From positions 1-8,457 of the forward strand of contig JANQHY010000263.1 of assembly GCA_028282395.1 (NCBI GenBank): DNA of 8,457 nucleotides, in the 5' to 3' direction. Origin of the DNA: Gammaproteobacteria bacterium. GTDB taxonomy: Bacteria > Pseudomonadota > Gammaproteobacteria > UBA12402. This document shows, in pieces, positions 1-7,830 of this stretch (within the stretch, counting starts at the first letter, position 1; the number at the start of each line of letters is the position of its first letter). The notes under the pieces were generated by a model that was not told the origin of the DNA, ran no database searches, and was given only the letters and a program-made list of their open reading frames with translations. The position numbers and the translations under genes were made by a program.

Positions 1-765
1 CCTGATAATTATCAATCCTTAATGGCTAGTAGCGAACAAATTACCCAGCACTGCGATCTGATCATCAGTGTTGGCGGTGATGGCAACCTACTTGGCGCAG
101 CGCGTCTTGCCGCACCCGCCAATATCCCTGTTATCGGCATTCATCGTGGTCATCTCGGCTTTCTCACCGATATTGCACCTGATGGGATCGATCCAATAAT
201 TGGTCAAATTCTAAACGGTGAATTTTACCAAGAGTCACGCTTTATGTTGCGTACCGAAGTGATTGAAGAGGGTAAAGAGATTGGTCACTGCATCGCCTTA
301 AACGACGTCATTTTAACCGGACATACCAAAGGTCACATGCTAACCTCAGAAATCCAGGTGAATGGCCAATTTCTCTGTAGTCAGGAGTCAGATGGACTGA
401 TTATTGCCACACCAACCGGCTCAACTGCCTACGCCCTATCGGGTGGCGGCCCTATTCTCCACCCTGAAATCGACGCGTTAGTCATTGTGCCAATGATGCC
501 ACATACACTCAGCCAACGCCCGATTGTACTCGACTGTAATAGCGAACTGACACTCACACTACCGCAAGAGACCCGTGTTAACGCTACGTTACACTGTGAT
601 GGCCAACACGCCATGTCAGTCGAACCAGGCACGATTGTCAAAATTAGAAAAGCTGAACAGCCGCTACAGCTAATTCACCCACATGGCTATGATTATCTCA
701 CGAATTTGCGTGGCAAACTCTGTTGGGGGCAACGCTTTAAAGGCAGAAATCAGATGAACGATTAA
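1..765 (+). CDS. nadK: NAD kinase, 5' end outside the window
   Basis: NAD kinase phosphorylates NAD+ to NADP+ in the cytoplasm using ATP, and is the cell's only route to NADP(H). The frame is open from base 1, so the first in-frame ATG (base 22) is internal. The family's GGDGN motif lies at visible codons 25-29 (nt 73-87); in E. coli NadK it is at 71-75, so about 46 N-terminal residues are missing and the full protein would be about 300 aa, normal for the family. Other family marks are the IG(I)xRGxLGFLTD stretch just after it, LNDV at codons 100-103 (the NE position of many homologues is ND here), TPTGSTAY at 137-144 followed by a glycine-rich GGGP turn, and a PMxPHTLSxRPIV segment. The C-terminus is slightly longer and more basic than in E. 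coli. recN follows after 35 nt, a frequent gammaproteobacterial arrangement, so co-transcription is likely. Confidence 0.96.
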   Translation, partial: PDNYQSLMASSEQITQHCDLIISVGGDGNLLGAARLAAPANIPVIGIHRGHLGFLTDIAPDGIDPIIGQILNGEFYQESRFMLRTEVIEEGKEIGHCIALNDVILTGHTKGHMLTSEIQVNGQFLCSQESDGLIIATPTGSTAYALSGGGPILHPEIDALVIVPMMPHTLSQRPIVLDCNSELTLTLPQETRVNATLHCDGQHAMSVEPGTIVKIRKAEQPLQLIHPHGYDYLTNLRGKLCWGQRFKGRNQMND

Positions 766-800
766 CTTTATAGAATTGAATTTAAATTATATTTAGGAAA

Positions 801-2450
801 ATGTTAAAAGAGATTTACTTAAAAAATTTTGTCATTATCGACCAGGTTACACTGCTACTGGATGCAGGCATGACTGTGATTACTGGCGAAACTGGCGCCG
901 GGAAATCGATTATTGTCGATGCGATTGCCACGGCACTCGGTCAACGCGCCGCACCAACAATGATTCGTGAGGGGCAAACTTGTAGTGAAATCGCCCTGAC
1001 CATTACCACACCCACAGCAATTCAAACGTGGCTAACCGAATCAGGTTGGCAGGCTAGCGAAGAGTTAATCATCCGCCGCACCCTGTATCGTGACGGCCGT
1101 TCTAAATGTTTTATCAATGATATGCCAATTACTTTGCAGAAATTACGTGAAATATCAGATCAACTGGTGAGCATTCATAGTCAACATGCCCATCAAGCAC
1201 TATTACAGCCTGAACAACAGCGCTTGCTCCTTGATGCATTTGCTGGCCATCAAAAACTCGTGACAGATGTTGCACACCTGTATGAGAGTTGGCAAAGCAG
1301 TCAAAAGCGTTATGATGACCTAATCAAACAGTGTAGTGATGCCGGCACACGACGACAATTTCTTGACTACCAACTACAGGAACTTGCCGCACTGCAACTA
1401 CAAGCTAATGAAGTTGCCGAGTTGGAACAGACACAGCAACGCCTAGCGCATGCCGATGCGCTACTGCAGTCCTGTCATAGCGCCATTGAGACTGCCCATG
1501 ACAATGATGAGGCACTGACAGTACAGCTCAGCCGCCTCTGCCAACAATTACACCCGTTTGCCCATCTTGATGAGCGTATCAAGCATAGTGCTGAACTCTT
1601 TAATGAAGCCGCCATTCAGATTGAGGAAGGGGCTGCCGAGCTCGGCCAACTTATCAGTCAAACTGAAGCCAATCCTGAACAGTTAGCAACCGTCGAATCA
1701 CGACTCTCTACTATTTACGACCTGGCACATAAACATCACCTGCAGCCAGCAGAGCTGCCTGATTTACAACAGCGACTCAGTGATGAGCTGCATACGCTAT
1801 CGCACTGTGATGAACAGCTAGTCCTACTCAAACAGGAAATCACCGACCTTAGCAGTGAATATAACCAAGCAGCAGAGAAATTATCACAAAGTCGACAAAA
1901 GGCGGCAAAAAAATTAGCCAAACAGATTAAACAAAATCTGGTAACACTTGATATGGCTGAGGCCAATTTTTCCATTGAGCTTCCTGCCAACGAAACCGCT
2001 AGCCGCCACGGCAACGAAAAAGTTACCTTCCTTGTGACAACGAATCGCGGTCAACCGTTACAACCGTTAAGTCGCGTCGCTTCAGGCGGGGAATTATCGC
2101 GCATCAGTTTGGCTATCCAAGTGTTAACCGCAACGAAATATACTATTCCAACGCTAATTTTTGATGAAGTGGATGTTGGCATTGGTGGCGCCACAGCAGA
2201 ACGCGTTGGGACGCTTCTGCGTCAACTTGCCACACAAGCACAGCTACTTACGATTACCCACCTGGGTCAGGTTGCTGCGAAAGGTCAACACCATGTAGTC
2301 ATTGCCAAACAGCGTAAAGGCCAACAGATGATCACCTCGGTGGAGCATCTTGAGCATGAAAAACGTGTAGAAGAGATTGCACGGATGATCGGCGGTGTTA
2401 AAATTACCGATCAAACCTTAGCCCATGCGGATGAGATGCTAGCAAAATAG
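801..2450 (+). CDS. recN: DNA repair protein RecN (SMC-like ATPase)
   Basis: RecN is a cytoplasmic SMC-family ATPase that acts early in recombinational repair of double-strand breaks. The 549-aa product matches the usual length (E. coli 553). The N-terminal head carries Walker A GETGAGKS at residues 29-36 and the RecN-typical HxQHAHQ segment at 126-132. A glutamine- and leucine-rich middle, about residues 160-370, fits the short coiled-coil arm. The C-terminal head has the ABC signature SGGELSR at 428-434 and Walker B LIFDEVD at 452-458, followed by VGIGG and a TITHLGQVAA switch region. All ATPase motifs are intact. The ATG at 801 is chosen because the FVIIDQ strand begins at once, as in homologues, and AGGA lies just upstream at 795-798, closer to the start than ideal. 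The gap to nadK is 35 nt and shows no LexA box, unlike E. coli recN, so expression may come from upstream of nadK. Confidence 0.97.
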   Translation: MLKEIYLKNFVIIDQVTLLLDAGMTVITGETGAGKSIIVDAIATALGQRAAPTMIREGQTCSEIALTITTPTAIQTWLTESGWQASEELIIRRTLYRDGRSKCFINDMPITLQKLREISDQLVSIHSQHAHQALLQPEQQRLLLDAFAGHQKLVTDVAHLYESWQSSQKRYDDLIKQCSDAGTRRQFLDYQLQELAALQLQANEVAELEQTQQRLAHADALLQSCHSAIETAHDNDEALTVQLSRLCQQLHPFAHLDERIKHSAELFNEAAIQIEEGAAELGQLISQTEANPEQLATVESRLSTIYDLAHKHHLQPAELPDLQQRLSDELHTLSHCDEQLVLLKQEITDLSSEYNQAAEKLSQSRQKAAKKLAKQIKQNLVTLDMAEANFSIELPANETASRHGNEKVTFLVTTNRGQPLQPLSRVASGGELSRISLAIQVLTATKYTIPTLIFDEVDVGIGGATAERVGTLLRQLATQAQLLTITHLGQVAAKGQHHVVIAKQRKGQQMITSVEHLEHEKRVEEIARMIGGVKITDQTLAHADEMLAK

Positions 2451-2497
2451 TTGTCTACTATATGGACATTCTCCGATCGTGCGGCTACTCGCCCCTC

Positions 2498-2526
2498 TTG
2501 ACAACGTCTAAATAATATCATCAAAT
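2498..2526 (+). promoter_or_regulatory. Possible distal promoter upstream of nrdA
   Basis: A perfect TTGACA (2498-2503) is followed 17 nt later by TCAAAT (2521-2526), which matches the -10 consensus at four of six positions. It would give an nrdA leader of roughly 170 nt. It could equally be chance in AT-rich DNA. The proximal TATAAT at 2665 is the stronger -10. Confidence 0.25.
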
Positions 2527-2545
2527 TAATGCGAGATTTCACTAC

Positions 2546-2561
2546 AATTGCTATGGCAATT
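2546..2561. repeat. 16-bp inverted repeat in nrdA upstream region
   Basis: AATTGC and GCAATT form perfect 6-bp arms around the spacer TATG. A further GCAATT occurs at 2592-2597. The symmetry suggests a possible operator, but I do not recognise a known regulator's site, and the T-run expected of a terminator is missing. Confidence 0.25.
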
Positions 2562-2568
2562 ATCAACA
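2560..2568 (+). promoter_or_regulatory. DnaA-box-like 9-mer
   Basis: TTATCAACA matches the DnaA box consensus TTATNCACA at all but one position. E. coli nrdAB is known to be controlled by DnaA through boxes upstream of its promoter, so the placement about 100 nt before the putative -10 is suggestive. One imperfect 9-mer in AT-rich DNA is weak evidence. Confidence 0.2.
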
Positions 2569-2638
2569 CTGTTTTTATAACATTTAGCGTTGCAATTTTC
2601 GAAAAATCGGATTATCTTGTTATAGATTAAGAGGACAA

Positions 2639-2654
2639 CCCCTATATATGGGGG
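2639..2654. promoter_or_regulatory. Candidate NrdR operator (NrdR box)
   Basis: The 16-mer CCCCTATATATGGGGG is symmetric at all but one pair of positions and shares the CTATATAT core of the NrdR consensus (ACACWATATATWGTGT). NrdR is the Zn/ATP-cone repressor of ribonucleotide reductase operons. The site ends 10 nt before a TATAAT, covering the -35 region, where bound repressor would block RNA polymerase. NrdR normally uses paired boxes; the best partner I can see is a poor one at about 2617-2632, centred 22 bp upstream. The C/G-rich flanks differ from the usual ACA/TGT, so the call is moderate. Confidence 0.5.
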
Positions 2655-2664
2655 AATGGAACCT

Positions 2665-2670
2665 TATAAT
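2665..2670 (+). promoter_or_regulatory. -10 element of probable nrdA promoter
   Basis: A perfect TATAAT lies 37 nt before the nrdA start codon. No good -35 hexamer sits 16-18 nt upstream, where the candidate NrdR palindrome is instead, which suggests a weak or regulated promoter. The leader would be about 30 nt and contain the Shine-Dalgarno sequence. Confidence 0.45.
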
Positions 2671-2707
2671 AAAGCCAAGAATTTAGACATTTTTAAGGAG
2701 TCTTTTA

Positions 2708-5593
2708 ATGAGTAACACTGTAATGACCGAGGAAATTGTGCGCGCTGATAACGAGTCACTGCACTCTCCCTCTTTTATCGCATCTGGCAATGATGATCTG
2801 GATGCTATCAAAGCTGTCTCTCCCGGTGAGCTAAACGTCATCAATCGTCACGGTGAGGCAGTCCCCTATGATGAAAATCGCATTAAAGTCGCTATCACCA
2901 AAGCCTTTCTTGCCGTTGAGGGCGAACCAGCCGCTGACTCTTCACGTGTCCACGAGAAAGTTGATCAACTGGTTCACCAAATTAGCCATACCTTTATGGA
3001 TCGTCTACTCGTCAATCACACACTCCATATTGAATTCATTCAAGATCAGGTAGAGTTGGCACTGATGCGTGCCGGTGAACACCAAGTGGCGCGTAAATAT
3101 GTTATCTACCGTGAAGAGCGGCGTAAAGCACGCCAACAGGAAGAGGAAGCCGCGGCTAAAGCAGCCATTAAACCTACACACCCAACCATTAACGTCAAAC
3201 TTGCTGACGATAGCTTAGCACCACTTGATGAGGCACGCTTACAAACGATTATTCGTGAAGCCTGTACCGATCTACCCGCTACAGATAGTGAGCGCATTCT
3301 TAATGAAACGCGGCAAAATTTATTTGATGGGATGCCGGAAACCGATGTTAGTCGTGCATTAATTATGACCGCCCGCACACTGGTTGAAAAAGATCCCGAT
3401 TACAGTCAAGCCACTGCACGTCTGTTGCTAGACGAACTACGTAGTGAAGCCCTGCGTTATCTCGAGATGACCGACAAAGCAACATTTAGCGAAATGGCTT
3501 CACTCTATGGTGACTATTTTAAACGTTACCTCCAACAAGGTGTTAAACTGAATCGCTTAAATGACAAACTGCTAGAATTTGATCTCGATAAAATCGCTGC
3601 AGCACTGATGCCAGAGCGTGATCATCTCTTCACCTACCTCAGTTTGCAAACACTTTATGATCGCTACTTCCTGCATCACGATGGCATTCGCTATGAACTG
3701 CCACAAGCATTTTTTATGCGCGTTGCCATGGGACTAGCACTTGAAGAGAAAGATAAAGAGGCACGTGCCATTGAGTTCTACCACCTACTATCCACTTTTG
3801 ATTTCATGAGCTCAACACCGACTCTATTTAATTCGGGCACAACACGACCACAACTATCAAGCTGTTTTCTTACAACCGTGGGCGATGACCTTGCTAGTAT
3901 TTATGGTGCAATCAAAGATAATGCCCTCCTATCAAAATTTGCTGGCGGTCTCGGTAATGACTGGACCCCGGTACGCGCAATGGGCGCACATATCCATGGC
4001 ACCAATGGCCGCTCGCAAGGTGTTGTACCCTTTCTCAATGTCGCCGATGCCACTGCCATTGCTGTCAATCAGGGTGGCAAACGTAAAGGCGCTGTCTGCG
4101 GCTACCTGGAAATTTGGCACAAAGATATTGAAGACTTTCTCGAGTTACGTAAAAACACTGGTGACGATCGGCGCCGTACGCATGATATGAATACCGCCGT
4201 TTGGGTCAATGATCTGTTTATGCAACGTGTCCATGAGAAAGGTGACTGGTATCTCTTCTCTCCTGATGAGGCACCTGACCTGCATGATCTGTATGGTGAA
4301 GCTTTTGCTAACGCTTATCAGGAGTATGAAACGCTGGCTGAACAGGGAAAAATCAAAAACTACAAAAAAGTTGCAGCACTCAATCTATGGCGTAAAGTAT
4401 TAAGCATGCTATTTGAAACTGGCCATCCATGGGTAACATTTAAAGATCCATGCAACCTGCGGTCACCACAACAACATTGCGGTGTCATTCATAGCTCTAA
4501 CCTGTGTACTGAAATTACCCTGAATACTTCAAAAGATGAGATCGCTGTCTGTAATCTTGGCAGTGTCAATCTACCGCAACATTTAACAGACAGCGGTGAA
4601 ATTAATGTCGATAAATTGAAAAAGACCATTCATACAGCTATTCGTATGCTTGATAACGTTATTGATATAAATTTCTATACCGTGCCGCAAGCACGCAATT
4701 CTAATATGAAGCATCGGCCGATTGGACTTGGCGTCATGGGCTTTCAAGACTGCCTCTACAAGCAGCGCATCCCCTACGCATCGGAACAGGCAATTGCTTT
4801 TGCGGATCGCTATCAAGAATATATTAGCTATTTTGCTATCGAGGCTTCAGCGAAATTGGCTGAGGAGCGTGGCGCCTATCAAAGTTTTGATGGCTCACTC
4901 TGGTCACAAGGCATTTTACCGCTCGACTCTTTACAGAAGTTGGTGGCTAACCGCCCAAGTGATTATTTAGATCTTGATACTCATGCAGCACTGGATTGGG
5001 ATGGTCTACGCCAACAAGTTAAAGCAGGAATGCGCAACTCTAACGTGATGGCGATCGCACCAACGGCGACCATCTCTAATATCTGTGGCGTTTCACAATC
5101 CATTGAGCCGACCTATCAAAATCTCTATGTGAAGTCGAACATGTCAGGTGAATTCACCGTGGTCAACCCTTATCTGATTGCTGATCTGAAAGCAAATGAT
5201 CTCTGGGATGAGGTGATGCTCAACGATCTAAAATACTATGATGGTAGTATTCAAAAAATTGAGCGTATTCCTGATGAGATTAAAACACTCTACGCTACCG
5301 CTTTTGAAGTGGATCCACATTACCTAGTAATGTGTGCTGCGCGCCGACAAAAATGGATTGACCAAGCACAATCGCTTAATCTCTATATGGCCAATCCATC
5401 AGGTAAAAAGCTTGATACCCTGTATCGCAGCTGTTGGGTTAGTGGCCTAAAAACTACCTACTATTTGCGTAGCCTTGGTGCTACCAGCACGGAGAAATCA
5501 ACGGTTACCACGGGTGCCTTAAATGCTGTTGAAGTAAACAGTGGCCCCAAAGCGTGTTCGATTGACGATCCCGACTGTGAAGCATGTCAATAA
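2708..5593 (+). CDS. nrdA: Class Ia ribonucleotide reductase, catalytic alpha subunit with two ATP-cones
   Basis: NrdA reduces ribonucleoside diphosphates to deoxyribonucleotides in the cytosol, with the radical supplied by NrdB. At 961 aa it is about 200 aa longer than E. coli NrdA (761) and close to P. aeruginosa NrdA. After a roughly 40-aa leader, an ATP-cone spans about 42-138 (VINRHG at 44-49, KAF at 65-67, ARKYVIYR near its end). A charged, Ala-rich linker then leads to a second, degenerate cone at about 160-245 that lacks the KRDG-type motif. The barrel has the redox cysteines C386 (SSC) and C615, and the thiyl-radical site N598-L-C600-x-E602. Y918-Y919 match the radical-transfer tyrosines, and the tail ends in C957-x-x-C960 for thioredoxin/glutaredoxin reduction. 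No catalytic residue is missing. The ATG at 2708 is supported by AAGGAG at 2695-2700, 7 nt upstream. nrdB follows 40 nt downstream. Confidence 0.97.
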   Translation: MSNTVMTEEIVRADNESLHSPSFIASGNDDLDAIKAVSPGELNVINRHGEAVPYDENRIKVAITKAFLAVEGEPAADSSRVHEKVDQLVHQISHTFMDRLLVNHTLHIEFIQDQVELALMRAGEHQVARKYVIYREERRKARQQEEEAAAKAAIKPTHPTINVKLADDSLAPLDEARLQTIIREACTDLPATDSERILNETRQNLFDGMPETDVSRALIMTARTLVEKDPDYSQATARLLLDELRSEALRYLEMTDKATFSEMASLYGDYFKRYLQQGVKLNRLNDKLLEFDLDKIAAALMPERDHLFTYLSLQTLYDRYFLHHDGIRYELPQAFFMRVAMGLALEEKDKEARAIEFYHLLSTFDFMSSTPTLFNSGTTRPQLSSCFLTTVGDDLASIYGAIKDNALLSKFAGGLGNDWTPVRAMGAHIHGTNGRSQGVVPFLNVADATAIAVNQGGKRKGAVCGYLEIWHKDIEDFLELRKNTGDDRRRTHDMNTAVWVNDLFMQRVHEKGDWYLFSPDEAPDLHDLYGEAFANAYQEYETLAEQGKIKNYKKVAALNLWRKVLSMLFETGHPWVTFKDPCNLRSPQQHCGVIHSSNLCTEITLNTSKDEIAVCNLGSVNLPQHLTDSGEINVDKLKKTIHTAIRMLDNVIDINFYTVPQARNSNMKHRPIGLGVMGFQDCLYKQRIPYASEQAIAFADRYQEYISYFAIEASAKLAEERGAYQSFDGSLWSQGILPLDSLQKLVANRPSDYLDLDTHAALDWDGLRQQVKAGMRNSNVMAIAPTATISNICGVSQSIEPTYQNLYVKSNMSGEFTVVNPYLIADLKANDLWDEVMLNDLKYYDGSIQKIERIPDEIKTLYATAFEVDPHYLVMCAARRQKWIDQAQSLNLYMANPSGKKLDTLYRSCWVSGLKTTYYLRSLGATSTEKSTVTTGALNAVEVNSGPKACSIDDPDCEACQ

Positions 5594-5620
5594 TTGTACT
5601 GAGAATGACTATATTATTAT

Positions 5621-5626
5621 GAGGAG
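5621..5626 (+). promoter_or_regulatory. Ribosome binding site that sets the nrdB start
   Basis: GAGGAG lies 7 nt before the ATG at 5634. The same frame is open further upstream, with ATGs at 5541 (inside nrdA) and 5619 (overlapping this site). The spacing, plus a product length equal to E. coli NrdB, favours 5634. Confidence 0.85.
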
Positions 5627-5633
5627 AAAACCT

Positions 5634-6764
5634 ATGAGCACTACCCTAGTAGAAGAGCCTGCGACAAAGATCAACATGGCTGCAACGGAACATCACGACA
5701 GTGGTTCCACTGGTCTCGAAGAGTTAGAAATGGGTGCGGCGCGCATTCAGGTTGATGACAAAAAAATCATTAACTGCCGTGCCGACCTAAACCAACTGGT
5801 CCCCTTTAAATATAATTGGGCCTGGGATAAATATCTCAACGCTTGCGCCAACCACTGGATGCCACAAGAGATTAATATGGCTGCTGATATTGCCCTGTGG
5901 CGTGATCCAAATGGCTTAACAGAAGATGAGCGTCGTATTATTAAACGTAATATGGGCTTCTTCTCAACTGCCGACTCACTGGTAGCGAATAATCTGGTAT
6001 TGGCAGTCTATCGCCATATTACCAACCCAGAGTGCCGCCAGTATCTTCTGCGCCAAGCATTCGAAGAGGCACTGCATACACATGCCTATCAATACATTGT
6101 TGAAAGTCTTGCTCTCGATGAAGCGGAAATTTTTAATATGTATCGTGAACTCCCCTCGGTTGCTACCAAAGCTGCCTGGTCACTGCCCTATACGCAAAGT
6201 CTCAGTGATCCAACCTTCAAAACCGGCACCTTTAAAGATAATCAACGTCTACTGCGCGACCTGATTGCTTTTTATGTTGTCTTCGAAGGTATCTTTTTCT
6301 ATGTTGGCTTTACCCAGATTCTATCGATGGGTCGACGCAATAAGATGGTTGGAACGGCTGAGCAGCTGCAATACATTTTGCGTGATGAATCGATGCATCT
6401 TAATTTTGGTATTGATGTCATTAATCAGATTAAAATTGAGAATCCTGAACTGTGGACCGAAGAGTTTCAACAACAAGCTATCGGTATGGTGCGTGAAGGG
6501 GTCGATCTTGAGTATCAATATGCTAAAGATACGATGCCACGTGGTGTATTAGGCATGAACGCCGAAAGCTTTGAAGAGTACTTGCATTTCATTGCTAACC
6601 GCCGCTGTGCACAAATTGGCTTACCACAACAGTATCCCAATGCACAAAACCCGTTCCCATGGATGAGTGAGATCATGGACCTCAAAAAAGAGAAAAACTT
6701 CTTTGAGACCCGTGTTACCGAATATCAAACTGGCGGTACACTAAGCTGGGATGATGAAGAGTAA
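5634..6764 (+). CDS. nrdB: Class Ia ribonucleotide reductase, radical-generating beta subunit
   Basis: NrdB houses the diiron-tyrosyl radical cofactor that starts catalysis in NrdA. The 376-aa product equals E. coli NrdB in length. Visible iron ligands are D114 (ADSL), E145 and H148 (EALH), E218 (FEGIFFY), and E252 with H255 (RDESMH). The radical tyrosine is Y152, spaced from E145 and H148 exactly as Y122 is from E115 and H118 in E. coli. This is therefore a tyrosyl-radical enzyme, not the Chlamydia-type Phe variant. Near the C-terminus Y364 (TEYQTGG) probably corresponds to the transfer residue Y356, and the last residues form an acidic tail (SWDDEE) of the kind that docks on NrdA. It is the second gene of the nrdAB operon, and a terminator follows 30 nt after the stop. 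The ferredoxin gene yfaE that follows nrdB in enteric bacteria is absent. Confidence 0.97.
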   Translation: MSTTLVEEPATKINMAATEHHDSGSTGLEELEMGAARIQVDDKKIINCRADLNQLVPFKYNWAWDKYLNACANHWMPQEINMAADIALWRDPNGLTEDERRIIKRNMGFFSTADSLVANNLVLAVYRHITNPECRQYLLRQAFEEALHTHAYQYIVESLALDEAEIFNMYRELPSVATKAAWSLPYTQSLSDPTFKTGTFKDNQRLLRDLIAFYVVFEGIFFYVGFTQILSMGRRNKMVGTAEQLQYILRDESMHLNFGIDVINQIKIENPELWTEEFQQQAIGMVREGVDLEYQYAKDTMPRGVLGMNAESFEEYLHFIANRRCAQIGLPQQYPNAQNPFPWMSEIMDLKKEKNFFETRVTEYQTGGTLSWDDEE

Positions 6765-6766
6765 CA

Positions 6767-6788
6767 TTCATTCTTGCTTTTGAATGAA
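6767..6788 (+). other. Small hairpin just after nrdB
   Basis: TTCATTC (6767-6773) and GAATGAA (6782-6788) can pair as a 7-bp stem with an 8-nt loop, directly after the stop codon and 6 nt before the terminator stem. It is AT-rich and weak. It might help protect the mRNA 3' end or be chance. Confidence 0.3.
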
Positions 6789-6794
6789 GCTAAA

Positions 6795-6826
6795 AAAAGC
6801 GGGGCAGAATTAGCTACCCCGCTTTT
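6795..6826. terminator. Bidirectional rho-independent terminator between nrdB and the convergent gene
   Basis: AAAAGCGGGG (6795-6804) pairs perfectly with CCCCGCTTTT (6817-6826), giving a 10-bp stem and a 12-nt loop. Read rightward, the stem is followed by TTTTATTC. Read leftward, it is followed by seven T residues (the A-run 6792-6798), so the minus-strand direction looks at least as strong. It sits 30 nt past the nrdB stop and 29 nt past the stop of the minus-strand gene, and can serve both. Confidence 0.9.
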
Positions 6827-6855
6827 ATTCAACTCAATTAAATGCCGATAATTGA

Positions 6856-7713
6856 TCAATTAATTGTGGCACTGCCTGGTGTATAACTCTCACCTTTACC
6901 GTCAAGATCTAGAGTCTCTCGATTGGTATCATAATCTTTATCATTTAGAGAGTTATCATAAGATACGCCATCTACTTCATAGGTAATACTATCATTGCTC
7001 TCATTATTGCCTAGAGTAGGTGTCCGACCCTTAGCACAAGTGGTATTAAAATCGCTGGCGACATCTTTCAAACTTGTACCAAAACGTTTCTGAATATACG
7101 GAGCAGCTAATATGGCAAGAGGAATTAACACCAAAGGCGCTAACGCCCAAAACCCTATGACTGCAAAGGCGCCAAATGCGCAAGCAGTTAATATAAGTGA
7201 GAGGGCTGAAGGCCCAAATTTATACCTAGCATTGTAATTCAATAGTATAGGATCTTCAGATAAACCCCTCAATACATCTTCTGAGATGGCCAGATTTTGA
7301 CGCGGTAACAATTGTTCACCTTTTAGTATTGGAATAAGCTCCTTTAAATGATTTGCTTTCGCTCTCTTAATCAGAAAATCATCATCACTAAACTGCTTTT
7401 TCAAATTTGGGTCATGTCGATGTAACTCACTAATAGCTTGTTTCATGCAAGCAATTAAGATATTTTTATCTCTTTTGGTAAAGTTGCTATTCTGGTGGAC
7501 ATATTCCGCATAATAATCAAATAGACGCTCAAATTGCTGATATATTTCACGCAATTCTTCCGTAAGTTTAGGATTATTCTTTCTTGATTCCGCTATATGG
7601 AAACCAAGGCTATCGATAAAGCCATGAAGCTCCATTTGTTTAGAAAATGACAGGCAAGGTGTATTATAGTTCGGTGCTGTTTCACTTATTATTGCTGTTG
7701 TTGATGTTGTCAT
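6856..7713 (-). CDS. Unknown protein with membrane hairpin and acidic tail
   Basis: I do not recognise this 285-aa protein. It starts with a Ser/Thr-rich stretch. Residues 25-135 are charged and look helical (for example TEELREIYQQFERLFDYY at 51-68). An uncharged, strongly hydrophobic segment follows at about 167-206, interrupted by W189 and prolines at 193 and 198. Basic residues lie on both sides (R163, K165; K209, R210), which fits a helical hairpin with both ends in the cytosol or one long membrane anchor. The last 70 residues (215-285) are polar, rich in Asp, Asn and Ser, and probably disordered. No signal peptide or catalytic motif is evident. The start at 7713 is preferred over an in-frame ATG at 7746 because GGTGA lies 7 nt before it and nothing similar precedes 7746. 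The gene has its own promoter and converges on nrdB. Its lower G+C than nrdAB and lack of partner genes suggest a lineage-specific gene; a secreted effector is possible but unproven. Confidence 0.8.
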   Translation of the reverse strand: MTTSTTAIISETAPNYNTPCLSFSKQMELHGFIDSLGFHIAESRKNNPKLTEELREIYQQFERLFDYYAEYVHQNSNFTKRDKNILIACMKQAISELHRHDPNLKKQFSDDDFLIKRAKANHLKELIPILKGEQLLPRQNLAISEDVLRGLSEDPILLNYNARYKFGPSALSLILTACAFGAFAVIGFWALAPLVLIPLAILAAPYIQKRFGTSLKDVASDFNTTCAKGRTPTLGNNESNDSITYEVDGVSYDNSLNDKDYDTNRETLDLDGKGESYTPGSATIN

Positions 7714-7720
7714 GTTAGTA

Positions 7721-7725
7721 TCACC
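7721..7725 (-). promoter_or_regulatory. Shine-Dalgarno site deciding the start of the unknown gene
   Basis: On the minus strand GGTGA stands 7 nt upstream of the ATG at 7711-7713. The alternative ATG at 7744-7746 is preceded only by A/T-rich sequence with no purine-rich ribosome site. Confidence 0.5.
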
Positions 7726-7790
7726 ATATAAATTATTGATTAACATTAATTATTTTTGTTTAATAATATACAATTCCTCACAGATCTCAT

Positions 7791-7819
7791 ATTAAATAAT
7801 ATATTACACAAATTGTCAA
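7791..7819 (-). promoter_or_regulatory. Sigma70-type promoter for the unknown minus-strand gene
   Basis: On the minus strand a perfect TTGACA (7814-7819) is separated by exactly 17 nt from TTTAAT (7791-7796), which matches TATAAT at five of six positions. Transcription would start near 7784 and give a leader of about 70 nt before the ATG at 7713. This is the best-formed housekeeping promoter in the window. Confidence 0.65.
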
Positions 7820-7830
7820 CTATTTAATCA

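Noticed and set aside
720..735. CTGTTGGGGGCAACGC at the end of nadK as a LexA box for recN
   Set aside because: The left half CTGT is present, but the right half reads ACGC instead of ACAG and the spacer is G-rich instead of AT-rich. It also lies within conserved coding sequence.
2451..2500. Terminator after recN
   Set aside because: Only 3-bp complementary arms such as CCG/CGG near 2473-2484 are present and no T-run follows, so recN has no recognisable intrinsic terminator here.
3106..3378. Minus-strand and out-of-frame open stretches inside nadK, recN, nrdA and nrdB (this one as example)
   Set aside because: They lie wholly inside conserved genes with intact motifs, lack ribosome sites and show the composition expected of shadow frames.
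5541..5633. Longer nrdB start overlapping the end of nrdA
   Set aside because: The extra 31 residues come from another frame of conserved nrdA sequence. The strong GAGGAG site and family length both point to 5634.
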